Shown here: piece after piece, positions 47,775 through 59,276 of the stretch
Layout of the letters: each line of letters starts with the position of its first letter
Numbering within the stretch: position 1 is the first letter of the stretch
Source of the DNA: Brachionus sp. 'Tiscar'
Taxonomy: Eukaryota > Rotifera > Eurotatoria > Ploima > Brachionidae
Assembly: GCA_006352455.1 (NCBI GenBank)
Contig: VANL01000027.1
Coordinates: forward strand, 43,406-107,405
Reading direction: 5' to 3'
DNA length: 64,000 nucleotides
Program-made: the position numbers and the translations under genes
The notes under the pieces: model-generated
Databases searched by the model: none
What the model was told of the DNA's origin: nothing
What the model saw: the letters and a program-made list of their open reading frames with translations, nothing else

Positions 47775-50250
47775 TTTTAATAATTATTTTGATAAATCGG
47801 AGAATATTTTATGTATAAAATAAATTAAATATATTAAGATATGTTTAATTTAAATAAATTTCAAAAGAATCTTAAGATTTAGTCTTATTTTCAAAATTTT
47901 TTTGAAAGTAACAGTTTTTCAAAAAGATAAAAAAATTTACTGATTAAATCATTCTTTTTTTAACTAAAAGAGGTAATTTTTTTGTTTGGTGAAGAATTAA
48001 ATTTAATTCTATTCAATCTTCAATTAAATCAAATGGAAAATTGAGAAAAATTTTATTTAGTCAGTATTTAGAAAAATAATCAAATCATATTTTTAACATG
48101 AGATCGTTTTATTGTATATGAATTCTATCATATTTAATTAATTTTATTATTAGATAATCATTTTGTGAAAATGATTAAATAAAAAATATTTAATTCAATC
48201 AAATCAAAATTTAAAAAAAAAATTCATGATTAAAACCTGTATTTTCAAAATTAGCCGGAAGTCATAGAAAAATGGAAATCTTAACCGGAATTTAGGAAAA
48301 TCAGCATAATTATAAACTTCATGATTTAAAGTTAGTTTTTAAATTAAATCATACTCAGTCAGATAAAATTTAAATTTAATAAATCTGATTATCTATTAAA
48401 AATGCTTTAATTTAAATAAAATAATAAAACTTGTTCAATTAAAACGATTTTTTATTAAATATTAATTTGTTCAAACATTCTTAGTGTTGTTTTTATATTA
48501 ATTTAAGATATTTTTTTCTTTCTGAACCCAGAAAAAATAATCACTGTTATACAAACCACTCAAGTGATATAAATTCGTTTTTAAGCATGGAAATTTTATA
48601 AATAAATCGAGCTGATTTTTTTTTTACTTCAGTTGAATTACACTTGAAGAATCTTTTCAATTTAATAAGCCTAATTTGTTTGATTAAACAAAAAATCGAC
48701 TCTTCAAAATATATTAAGTAATCTTCAATTTAGGTTTACAATTAGCTGGTCAAATGTTTGAAGACTTGCAAAATAGTGAAGAAAAATTATGTAAAAACTA
48801 TTAAAAACTAATATATATATATATAATAGGGGAAACGTTAAGACAACATCTTAAAGCATTTCAAGTAATTTCAAGTTTCTGTATTTTTAACGCTCAAAAA
48901 TAACTCAATCAATCAACCAATTCATAATTTTATAATTTTTGTTAATTTTGTATTAAAAAAATAAAACAATTTGTATTAAAAAAATAAAACAATTTAAGAT
49001 TTAAAACAACTGTTTTATAATTTTATAATTCGGAGCTGATAAATTATTCTAGAGTACAAAATTATTAAAAATAAGGAATTTGGCCAAACTGAATTAGATA
49101 ATTTTGATTTTCTATTCCAAAGTTATTATTATTTTTTATTAATCAAAATTCATTTGAGCTGTAATTAAATCTAAATCTCATGGAAGCAAATTTAAATTCA
49201 TTGCAATCCAGTTTTTCAAAATTTTATTATGATATATATTTAAATCCAAAAATTTAATTAAATATAAAGAAACGTATTAATATAACTTATTAATTACATA
49301 ATAAATGAATTATAAGAAAAAATTCTCTTCTAGGATTATGGCTATTTCTATTATAGAATTTGAGAAAACTTTTCTTTCCATTTATTATATATATAAATTT
49401 AAATTTATCGATTAGAATATTAATTTTTTTGTAAGGATGTTACCTCTTACTGATTTTGAATTAAATAATTATATTTCATGTGAATTATACTGCTGTTAAC
49501 ATATAAAAGAAATTATTTTTTTTTAAAAGAGTTTGGCTAAAAAAACCTAAAGCATAGATTATTCAAATAAAATTATGTTCTTTCGATTGTTTGTTGAAAC
49601 AAATATTAAAAAAAGCTTTAAAAACATTTAAATTTAAAGACAATTGATTAATGATCTCAATATCCCAAAAATAGGCAAAATTCAATCATTTTTAACTAGC
49701 ATTATTTAAAAATCAAGTTTAAGAAAATAAAGTTTATTTTCAAATGAATTTGATTATATAAAATACATTGGAACAAAGAATAAAGGCGAATTATTTTTAT
49801 TAGTTTGTCATTTTGAATTAATTTAAATAAGGTTGATGTCTTACTATTTTTGAGATTTCATTAATTTTCTAAAAATAATTATTAAGTGGTCTAAAAATTC
49901 AAAAAATTTTAATTTTATCATGAAAAAATTAAATTAAGTCTTTTTTTAAAAAAAATCTCTTTTTAATAAAGATCCTGAGTTTTGGAAAATGAAAAAATGA
50001 AATGTTTTCCTTAAAAAATTGTCTCTCTTACAAGAAATTAGCAGCTATTTATTTAATTATATTATCAATTAAAATTAAGTCATCTAAATTTATTTAAATT
50101 TTTACTAGTTATAAATAATATAAGATTTTCTGTTAAGGGATTTATCGCGCACTGTGATTTTAAATGCAACAATTTGTCTATTTTAAATACTTAATTTTTT
50201 TCTTAGATAGCAAAATGAATGATTAAGATAAAATCTAATTTAAAAAAATA
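47775..50250. other. Noncoding stretch between RABGGTA and the nicotinic receptor
   Basis: 2.5 kb between divergent genes. It contains a short TA run (about 48811-48824) and a 23-bp tandem duplication at 48947-48992. No open frame. Confidence 0.55.
48947..48992 (+). repeat. Perfect 23-bp tandem duplication
   Basis: Two identical adjacent units beginning TTTGTATTAAAAAAATAAAA. Simple AT-rich slippage product. Confidence 0.7.
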
Positions 50251-52305
50251 ATGAAACAGTGCATATATTTGTTGTTAATTGCAGCTTTTTTGGTCGATAA
50301 TATTGAACCAGCTTCATCTGGAGCTGCATCATCAGTTTTTTCGAATAGAAATTCTAAAAATACCCGATATGAGAGCCAAAGTAACAATCATTTCTTTCAA
50401 CCAGAAGAATGGCTCTATGAAAGAACTTTGAACTTAAATAATATAGATATAGAAAACAGACCGATTCCAGATGAGCAAATTTTAATTTCCAAGCTATTAT
50501 TGAATTATGATCCGGCGTCAAGACCTGTTTATAATGCATCTCACACGGTAACAATAAATTTTGGTCTAGCTTTAATTCAAATATGCGATATGGACGAGCG
50601 TAATCAAGTATTAACTACCAATGTTTGGCTTGAACAAGAATGGAAAGATGAAAGATTAACATGGAATAAAAGTGAATTTAACAATTTAGACAAAATTAGA
50701 CTTCCGTGTAATAGACTTTGGTTGCCAGATATTGTTCTTTACAATTCAGCTGATGATTATACCGAAGGTTATATGCAGTCAAAAGCTATGGTAACCAGTG
50801 ACGGAACTGTCTTTTGGTATTTTTCTCAAAATTCGATATAAATTAAAATCATTCTTTAATTTAGGCCACCTCCGGCTAAACTTAGAAGCAGCTGTAAAAT
50901 AGATGTAACTTTTTTTCCATTCGATGACCAAGTAATTATTTTATTCAACCACAAAAATTATTTTATTTTTAGAAATTTTTAGATCTGTCATTTAAAATTT
51001 GGTTCATGGACTTATTCAGGTTGGCAAGTAGATATAATGAACAAATCAACTACGGTTGACTTGTCTAATTATATAAAATCTGGTGAGTGGGACTTGCAAA
51101 ACGTTTATGTACTAAGAAATGTTAAATATTATCCATGTTGTCCCGATGAGCCTTTTCCAGATTTATTTTTTTACATATACATAAGACGTCGAATACTCTA
51201 TTATCTATTTAATATTATTTTTCCTTGTGTATGGCTGTCAGTGCTTAGTCTGGTTGGTTTTTGGCTCCCACCTGATAGTGGCGAAAAAATAACTCTTGGA
51301 ATAACTGTTCTTTTAGCATTTTCGGTATTTATGCTTCTAATTGCTGAAAATATACCAGCTACAAGTGAAATGGTCCCATTAATTGGAGTTTATTTAACAG
51401 TTATTATGAGTCTTACTTCATTATCTATAATATTGACTGTAGTTGTTCTAAATTTGCATCATGCCGGTCCAGTTTCACCAAAAATACCGAAAAAATTTTA
51501 TTTTTTTATGACAAGAAAAGTTGCAAGATGGGTTTTCATGAATGAAACAGTTCAAATTTTTGAAGCCAATAGAACAAAATTGAATGAAGATTCCTTAAAT
51601 TTTACACCATTATCTAGTTTTAATATCTGTGACAAAAGATTAAATTTAATAAAAAATTTTTCTTCTTGTTGTTGCTGTAAAGGTTACAATGAAATATATA
51701 ATTCGAATGGTGCGAAATCATCTATCAAAATTTTATCAAAAGAAAAAAATCGAACTCCTGTGAATAGTATTATTAAAGCAAGTTATCATGAAACAAATGA
51801 AAAAATATACAAAATTAAAAGATTAAATTCATCCAGTTCTAGCGATTCAGATGACATTCAAGAAATTATTAGAGGCCGATCTAATGAGTTAAACGACATT
51901 TTTATTCAAAAAAGTCGATACCCAAATGTAAAATTAACCGAAAAACCAAAATCAAATGGTCTAAACATACTAGTTAATAAATGTAAATGTAATTTGTGCC
52001 AAGCAAAAGTACGAAGATGTTCGAATCAATATCAGAAAGAATTTCTGAATTCTTTAGATGATTTTACTAATAACTTAAAAGAATTTTTAGTCAAAATAGA
52101 AAAAAGTATTTTTCAAATCAATAGTACCAATGAATGGAAACTAATTGCTATGATCATCGACCGATTTTTATTTTGGATTTTCACTTTTTTAACTATTTTA
52201 TCTACTTTTATTCTTTTAGTTGCCATACCAGTGCTAAAAAATCGAAATATTTTATCACCTTACAAAAACAATGAAGAAATTGTTAGTTTATTCAAAGATA
52301 TTTGA
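50251..52305 (+). CDS. Nicotinic acetylcholine receptor, alpha-type subunit
   Basis: Ligand-gated cation channel subunit of the Cys-loop family. Three exons join in phase: 50251-50816, 50865-50931 and 50983-52305, giving 651 residues. There is an N-terminal signal peptide (residues 1 to about 20), a ligand-binding domain with VWLEQEWKDERLTW and LWLPDIVLYNSAD, and a Cys-loop with exactly 13 residues between cysteines, split by the second intron. The vicinal pair Cys263-Cys264 in YYPCCPD defines an alpha subunit. M1-M3 are clear, and M2 (EKITLGITVLLAFSVFMLLI) carries the Glu ring typical of cation channels. A long, Ser/Lys-rich cytoplasmic loop with a CCCCK cluster precedes M4 (FLFWIFTFLTILSTFILLVA). 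The closest relatives are probably alpha7/alpha9-like; the exact class is not decided. Confidence 0.92.
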
Positions 52306-52367
52306 CAAAAGTTGATTTTATTTTAAATAAAAAGATTCAAAGAAGAAAATAAATTTTTATACAAAAA

Positions 52368-52440
52368 AGGCACCGCCGGGAATCGAACCCGGGATCTCCT
52401 GTTTACTAGACAGGCGCTTTAGCCACTAAGCCACGGCGCC
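52368..52440 (-). tRNA. tRNA-Thr(AGU)
   Basis: Reads 5'-GGCGCCGTGGCTTAGTGGCT... on the minus strand, 73 nt. The acceptor stem GGCGCCG pairs with CGGTGCC (one G-T). Internal promoter box A is TGGCTTAGTGG and box B is GGTTCGAATCC. The anticodon stem CCTGT/ACAGG encloses the loop CTAGTAA, hence anticodon AGT (codon ACU after A34 deamination). A run of T residues follows as the Pol III terminator. It lies about 60 bp beyond the nicotinic receptor stop codon on the opposite strand. No intron. Confidence 0.96.
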
Positions 52441-52674
52441 TTGGTTTTGATATTAGAAAAATTTAAGTTAAAAAGTCAATTTTGATAAAAAGTTAATATG
52501 TTTACAAAAATAAAATAGTGTCCCAAAAAATGTCAATTTTTTTACCAATAAAATACTATTTTGCCGATTTTTTATGTTAAAAAATAAATAATAAAAATAA
52601 ATTAATAAAATTTTTCTATTAGTTTGGTAATTTATTCTGAGAAAAAAATATTTACAAATCAAAGAATCAAATGT

Positions 52675-53128
52675 TCAATTTAAATCATTCTGTCTACAAA
52701 ATTCTAAAAAATTTTCATGTTCCAATTTAGTCATCAGTTGATTTAGTGCATAAATCTATGATTTAAAAAATTTAAATAATTTATCAATATTAAATAAATT
52801 CTAGAAAAATTACTTGATTTCGCTGAATTCTTTTTAAATCAGTTACCGAAATATCAGGAATTTTAGTTTTTGAATTTTGATCAGAAGACTTGGATCGATT
52901 CTTGGAATATCTATTTTTTTCAATGAATATATTTCCTAGAGACCCTAGTGATTGGTTTGAAGCCTTATCATTCGATGAACTTTTCTTTACCGATTCCAAA
53001 TTTTCAAATAGGCTCTTTTTATGATTTAAAATTGAATTTTGCTTTGTATTAAAATTGTTTTTTTGAGTTAATTTATTGGTAAGTTTATCAATCTTGAGTA
53101 TAGCTTCTATTTTATCTTTTTTTTGCAT
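52675..53128 (-). CDS. Small hypothetical protein, 131 residues
   Basis: Two exons (53128-52814 and 52755-52675) join in phase 0 across a 58-bp intron with good GTAATT/ATAG ends. The protein is hydrophilic: Lys/Asn/Ser-rich N-terminal two thirds (KIDKLTNKLTQKN...), then a helix-forming C-terminus (DLKRIQRNQIYALNQLMTKL) continuing EHENFLEFCRQNDLN. The clean splice continuity into an amphipathic helix argues for a real gene. I do not recognise a family; it could be a small coiled-coil or adaptor protein. Confidence 0.6.
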
Positions 53129-53568
53129 TTTAAAAAAAGGTTAAATTTTTACGTAAGGTACTAAAGTCCATCGTATCAATGCAGCGATCGATTGTTTTTA
53201 ATAAGTTGCATGTTTGATCTTACGATTTGGCTAAAATTAAAATCTTAATTTTGTTCAATTTTCTAAAATTAAAAATCTTGTTACTTAGCAATAGCAAAAA
53301 TTTTTATTTTTCTTTTAAAAATTATTTAATTTCTGTTTGTTTTAGACTTTTAATTAAGCCATATTGATTCATTATTTTTTATGTTTTTTCTATAAATGTT
53401 AAAAAAGCTTGCCTAAATGCCAGCATCTTGAAAATATTTTAAATACAAATGCTTAAAAAAATACTTAAGAAAAAGGCAAAAATTTTGATATTTTATTTTA
53501 TTTTTAAATGAACAAACTTAAATTTTTTTCAGATGGAATTAAGTTTTAATTACAATAATTTTAAAAAT

Positions 53569-53825
53569 TTATAGCTTTTTTCTAACATAATACAAATTAT
53601 GTGAAGATTTTCTTTCACTTTTTGACTTTTCTTTTCTAGCTTTTTGTCTCGTGACTAATTTATTGTAAAGTTTGTACATTATTAGAGCTTAAAAGATAAG
53701 TTTTAAGTATAAAAATATGAATTAGACATCTTACCAATTAATGAGGAAACGAAAATTCCAGGAACAACAAAGACAAGATTGTTTATTTGTTTGCTAGAAT
53801 ATCCAGAACCTTTTATTTCAACCAT
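53569..53825 (-). CDS. Small single-pass membrane protein, 69 residues
   Basis: Two exons (53825-53735 and 53687-53569, phase 1, 47-bp intron GTAAG...TTAAG). The N-terminus is short (MVEIKGSGYSSKQ), followed by one hydrophobic helix (NLVFVVPGIFVSSLIALIMY) that the intron interrupts, and then a strongly basic tail (TRQKARKEKSKSERKSS) that by the positive-inside rule should face the cytosol or matrix. It resembles the general build of small integral membrane proteins, but I could not assign a specific one. Too short for a simple ORF listing, it becomes evident only after splicing. Confidence 0.62.
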
Positions 53826-55407
53826 GACCAATTATTAGAAAAAATCCAAATATGAGTTGATACTGTTTTTTCAATTCTTCCGTTTAAAGCATTTCTGGTC
53901 GGAATTTTTTTTTCGGATGAACGTTTTGACTCCAAATAGATCTGTTAATTATAATTAAAAAAATTTATTAATTTATATGAATTTAATATAGAAATCATTA
54001 AATTCCTAAAAAGAATAATCGATTTTGTTTTAGTATTTTTTTTGCATTCAGAATATGATAATTTTGTTATAATTCAGAAATTTATTATTTTTTGCATTAA
54101 AAATCTAAGTTATAAATAGACACTTCTGGACCTTTATAATTTTCTAGCGAATTATTGAACATTTGAATATTATTATTATTATTTATTTTTAATTCTGGCG
54201 ATGATAAAAATTAACAAAAAAAAGTATTTTGATTAATTTAAATTGAGTAGAAATGAAAGTAAAATATTTTTGTTTTTCTAAAAAGAAATAATAAATAAAA
54301 AAAAATATGTCTTTGCCTTTTGAATATTCAATGCAATTTCAAACTAATAAAGATAAAATGATAAATTTTAACTTTAATAAATTATTTTTTGTCTACAAAA
54401 GAATGATTCAATCTGAAAAAGTTCTAACAATTTGTGCAATTATGGTAAATACTTGTAATAAATTTCTGTGTAAAAATGAAATTTTGAATAAATTCTAAGA
54501 ATTTAAAAAGACAATTATGTATTCTCGTTTGAAATAAGAATTGAGGTTTTTTTAATTTATTTTCTTTTATTAATTTATAATATGTTAAAACATCATTGAT
54601 TGACATATAAAACAAAGTATTGTTTTTTGACAAGTTTTCAAATCTGTCAAACGAACTAATTATTTTTATGTTGATGGTTAATTCATCTTTTTTAATAATG
54701 AGTCTTAATGCTTAAAAGAAAATGATCTAAAGAATAGCCCAAAATCTTGTATTTTTCCAGTTTTTTTAAGTTTATTTTTTTTTCTTTTTTGAGTCTTAAT
54801 CAAAATATTCAAAAACTTAACAATTTGTTTATAAAACTAGAATACGAGAATTAATGTTTTTTTTTTATAAAACTAGAAATGATAATTAAGCTTTTCGTCT
54901 GCTCTTACTTTCGCTATTATTAGTATTGAGATATTCCAGTAAACTTAAAGATATTTAAACTTTTAATAAATGGCTTTCATTTGTTTTGATGCGCTCAAGT
55001 TATTAATAGTAATTAAGAAATGAAACATGACATGGAAATATCTCGACACCTAATCAATTTGGCTTAGGGTTATTTAAATTATTGAAAGTCGAAAAATTTT
55101 TTTCAAACAATCAATGTAAGTTTTATACCATTTTTTAGGTAAAATTAATTTAAAATAAAAAATGAAATTTTCTACTATTTATCTTAGTTTAATAAAAAAT
55201 TGCTATCTTTGATTTTTTCAAATTTTGATTTTTTGAAATACATGATTTCTTTTAATTATTTCTCAGTATCTTAATTGATTTAGCACATACGATTATATTT
55301 TTAATTGTTGAAATTTGCTGTTCTTATGGCATTAGTTCATGGTAATAAAATTTAGAAAAGGCATATATTTTTCCTAATTTGCAACTAAAAATTATATTAA
55401 ATTTTAC

Positions 55408-55473
55408 TTTTGATATTTAAAATAAAAAATGAAAAAATAATACAATCAATCAGAGAAACAGGAAAAAATTTTA
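55408..55473 (+). repeat. Direct repeat, copy 1
   Basis: About 65 bp nearly identical to 55988-56052: TTTTGATATTnAAAATAAAA, then AAATGAAAAAATAA, AATCAA, and GAGAAACAG followed by an A run. The copies are 580 bp apart, same orientation. Confidence 0.65.
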
Positions 55474-55987
55474 CAACTTAAAAACTACTACTCAATTCCT
55501 GCCTTCTTTCCTCAAATTACGCTTTAAAAGTAAAATAAAATTAATGAAAACGAATTAAAAGGAAAGGAAACGTGTAATTTTGCTTTATTTTGTTCGGTAA
55601 AATTTTATAATGCATTAGTTTTGATTAAAAGCTTCAAAAAATATTTACTCTTAAAAAGGTAGCCAAAGGATCAAAGTATTTATAACTACTTCTTATTTTG
55701 ACTGATACACATAAGGTTTTTAAAATTTTTATCTTATTTTCATTGACTGATTGATACAATGGTGTTCCAATAGTTAAAAAAATTAAAAAGCATTGTGAAT
55801 TAAAAAAAAAAAGTTGCTCAAAATTTATCAAAGTATAGTGAAGTATGTTGAGCATCATTAAAAATTTTCTGCAAATTCTTCTGTGGAAAAAAAATTGAAA
55901 GCTTTTCCAAAACTTATCGATATTGCAAAAATGCCCAATAAGTCTTATAGGCTAATAAATTCAAGCGTCTCATAAAATAAATGTCGA

Positions 55988-56052
55988 TTTTGATATTAAA
56001 AATAAAAAATGAAAAAATAAGAAAATCAACCTGAGAAACAGAAAAAACTTCT
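55988..56052 (+). repeat. Direct repeat, copy 2
   Basis: Second copy of the unit at 55408-55473; differences are scattered substitutions. Confidence 0.65.
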
Positions 56053-56625
56053 AAAAAGAAAAATTTCATTTAAATCGAGGTTAACTTATATAATCATAAA
56101 AATGAATTTTATGGAATCGATTTTAATCAGCCATAAAAAAATATATACGATTTATAAAACAAAATATTAATTATATCCAAGGTGAAGCTAGGGATTTGAT
56201 ACTAGATAGTTTAATTTGTATATATTAGAATTTTGTTCTGTCTGATCAAGTTTGAGTCTTTTAAAATAATAAAATAAAAATATCAATTAATTGTTGTTGA
56301 TCTTTGAAACAATAAATTTTTCTACTTTTTTTATATTTAACAGTACAATCTTTGCTGCTCAAAATAAAAAATCTTAAACTAAAAATAAAAGCTAATTAAA
56401 TTTTATTTACAATAAACAGCTTTTTATTAATTTAAACAAAAAAAAACTAATAAATCGATAATATAAGAAAATTTTTGTGTAAAAATAGGTTTTATTAGTT
56501 GCATTTTATGAATCAACAGTTGATTTACTGATTAGCTCAACAAAAAATTAAAATTAAATTTCTAATTGTGTACACTTTTTTTTCAATTGTGTTTAAATAA
56601 AAAATAAGTTAAAAAAAATAGCTTC

Positions 56626-58604
56626 TTATGCATAAGTTTTGGCTTTATCTTGTTGCTCATCTAAACTCTCGTTCGATACCTTATCTGTTTCAGCTTCCTC
56701 AACTTTTCTTATAAATTCAAGTGGTTTTTTTCCCAGAATAACATCTCCATCAATTCTCACACATTCAATATCTGATTCAGGAACTTCAAACATTGCTTCC
56801 AAAAGAATTTTTTCCTATTAAAAAAAAATTAATCATGCATAAAGCTATTATTTAAACATACTAGAATCGATCTAAGACCTCTGGCACCAGTTTTTTTCTC
56901 TAAGGCTTTTCTAGCGATTGATTTCAAAGCGTCATCGGTAAATTCAAGTTTTACTTTATCCATTGCAAGCAAAGCTTTGTACTGTGGTACTAAAGCATTA
57001 CGTGGTTCAGTCAAAATCTTTACCAGCATATCTTCAGTCAAAGACTCAAAGCTGACTAAAATTGGCAATCGGCCAATAAATTCTGGTATCATTCCAAATT
57101 CGATCAAATCCCTAGCTTCACATTCTTCCAATAGTCTGTCTCTTTCGGTATTTTCTTCATGAACTTTATCACTATCAATATTTGGCGATTGATCATAAAG
57201 CTCCATTTGAGTGGCTTTTCGCCTTGAGGCAGGCTCTTCACTGGACGGAAGACCGAATCCTAAATATTTTTGTCTTTTTCGCCTACCGATTATTTTGTCC
57301 AAGCCATTGAAAGCACCCGATGCAACGAATAGAATATTACTTGTGTCAACTTGAATACTTTCGGATCTCATTTTTCTTGCATTTTTCTCAGGTACGTTTA
57401 CTATAGTTCCTTCTAAAATTTTCAACAATCCCTGTTGAACTCCTTCACCGCCAACATCACGCAGTTGATGAACGCCTGGAACTGATCCGATTTTGTCTAC
57501 TTCATCCAAAAAAACAATACCTTGCTGACATTTTTCTACATTATTATTAGCATCTTGCAGCAATTTGGCAATCACTGACTCAACATCCTCTCCTACATAG
57601 CCTGCTTGGGTCAGAGTTGTACAATCACATATGGCAAATGGCACATCCAAGCATTTGGCAACAGTTTGGGCTAAAAGAGTTTTGCCCGAACCAGTGGGGC
57701 CTAACATTAAAATATTACTTTTGTCTAACTTCAAGTCATGCTTGTCCGTGTATAAAATTTGGCTTCTATTTAAACGATGGTCTTCATTTTGTTGACGTTC
57801 TTGTTGAGCGAGAGATTGTTGTTTTAACTGTTGGAAACGTTCATGTGACGAGAAGAACATATTGGAAATAAAGCCCATTTCTGGATCGCCATCTTTAGGT
57901 GCTGACTGGGATGTCTGTGGTTTATTGGCTTGAGATTGACTTAAATTGTTGTAAATTCGCTTGTAGTGATTATAAACTGCTACTGAAATTACTTTTTTAG
58001 CTTTCTCTTGACCAATTATAAATTTGTCCAAGAATTCGAATATTTTTTTTGGTGGAGGAGGCGGTTTAATTTGGTTCTGTTCCTTCGTCTGCTCTTGTTG
58101 CTTTTGTTGAGCTCGTTCATTCATCAAATTCTGGATATTTCGCCTGTCTTCAGACATTACCACAAAAAAATGATTGCATTTGTCACATTTGACAAAGCGA
58201 GATAGAGAAATAGCCGTATCAACATGGGTACATACAGCACCGCATTTTGGACAATTGAAGACTCGTTTTCCACCTCCAGACGAGGAACTGCCAGAGCTTT
58301 CATTTGATGAAGATGAGATTGATCCTGATTGATTGGAACCATTTGTTGTCGAATTAGAATTGTTCAATTGTGTGATATCCTTTTTGTTGTTTAAATGTGA
58401 ATTTGGTTTCAAGATTCTTGCTATTTCTTCCACATTTTTAGTGATATCATCGTCACCAGAGTTACCTCCGTTTTGCGATCCATTCGAACTTTTTCGACTA
58501 AAGCAAATGCTACTTGATGAAATTGTTCTATATAAAGTTTGATAGTTTTTGCAGTCTCCGATCTTCCATATTCTATTCAAGCTAATTAATTTTGCAGCTT
58601 GCAT
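56626..58604 (-). CDS. CLPX: Mitochondrial ATP-dependent unfoldase ClpX
   Basis: AAA+ unfoldase that feeds substrates to the ClpP protease in the mitochondrial matrix and also acts on haem synthesis enzymes. Two exons (58604-56862 and 56814-56626, phase 0), 643 residues (human 633). The N-terminus is Arg/Ser-rich, consistent with a mitochondrial presequence, followed by a Ser/Asn-rich linker. A Cys4 zinc-binding domain has Cys118, Cys121, Cys140 and Cys143. The AAA+ core contains Walker A GPTGSGKT (about residue 301), Walker B IVFLDEVDKI, the pore loop GYVGEDVES, and sensor/arginine elements around EFIGRLPILV and KTGARGLRS. The second exon supplies the C-terminal EKILLEAMFEVPESDI. A Gln-rich insert lies between the zinc domain and the AAA+ core, and another before Walker A. 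Confidence 0.96.
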
Positions 58605-59276
58605 CTAAATATTTTTCAAAAATAAGAAAAGGCTTTACGAAAAAGTATGCTTATTTTTTATCACATTTTTTGTAATCAGTTTTAAAAAAAAAGATTCTTA
58701 AAACAGGTAAATCCAAGAATTAAAGTAGTACTGTTCCAAAAAAAAAGAATTGAAAATATTTAATTATATTTAGCAAGCTTAAAAAGATTCCTAAAAATTT
58801 TAAATGAAATATGTTAAGGTTATTTTCAAATTTGATCCCTTGTTCTGTCAAATTTAAGATAAATCAAAAATTAATTTTATTTTAATATTATTAAAATTTA
58901 ATTTTTTTCGCAAAATATCGCATAAATTATTTTAATATATTTTTCCATAAAAATATTTATTCAAATTTATTAATTGTAAATCTAAATATTTTCATTTTTT
59001 CAAACATATTCACTAGGGTTACTTAAAGCTAAAAAATTTCAATGAATGATTTCATTAATGGATGAATTGAAAAATATATAAAATAATCCATAAAAATTGA
59101 CTTTTTAAAGCCAATTAATTAAAAAAGACAAAAATAAATTATTTTCTGCAATAGAGAATTTTTTGCCAGAAAAATCAATAAATGTTCAATCTTAACAAGC
59201 TTTAAATGGAATATAAATCAATCAAAAAAAAATTTAATTTAACAAATCTTAAGTTTTGATTAAAGGTATGTCGCAA
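58605..59276. other. Noncoding stretch between CLPX and FKBP8
   Basis: CLPX promoter and FKBP8 3' flank. No open frame or repeat of note. Confidence 0.5.

Larger units (their letters stand above)
53826..56625. other. Noncoding stretch before CLPX
   Basis: 2.8 kb of AT-rich DNA with a direct repeat (55408-55473 and 55988-56052) and no convincing gene. Confidence 0.55.

Noticed and set aside
54307..54498. 63-codon ATG frame
   Set aside because: Composition matches the surrounding AT-rich DNA and a frame of similar length exists on the other strand; no homology recognised.
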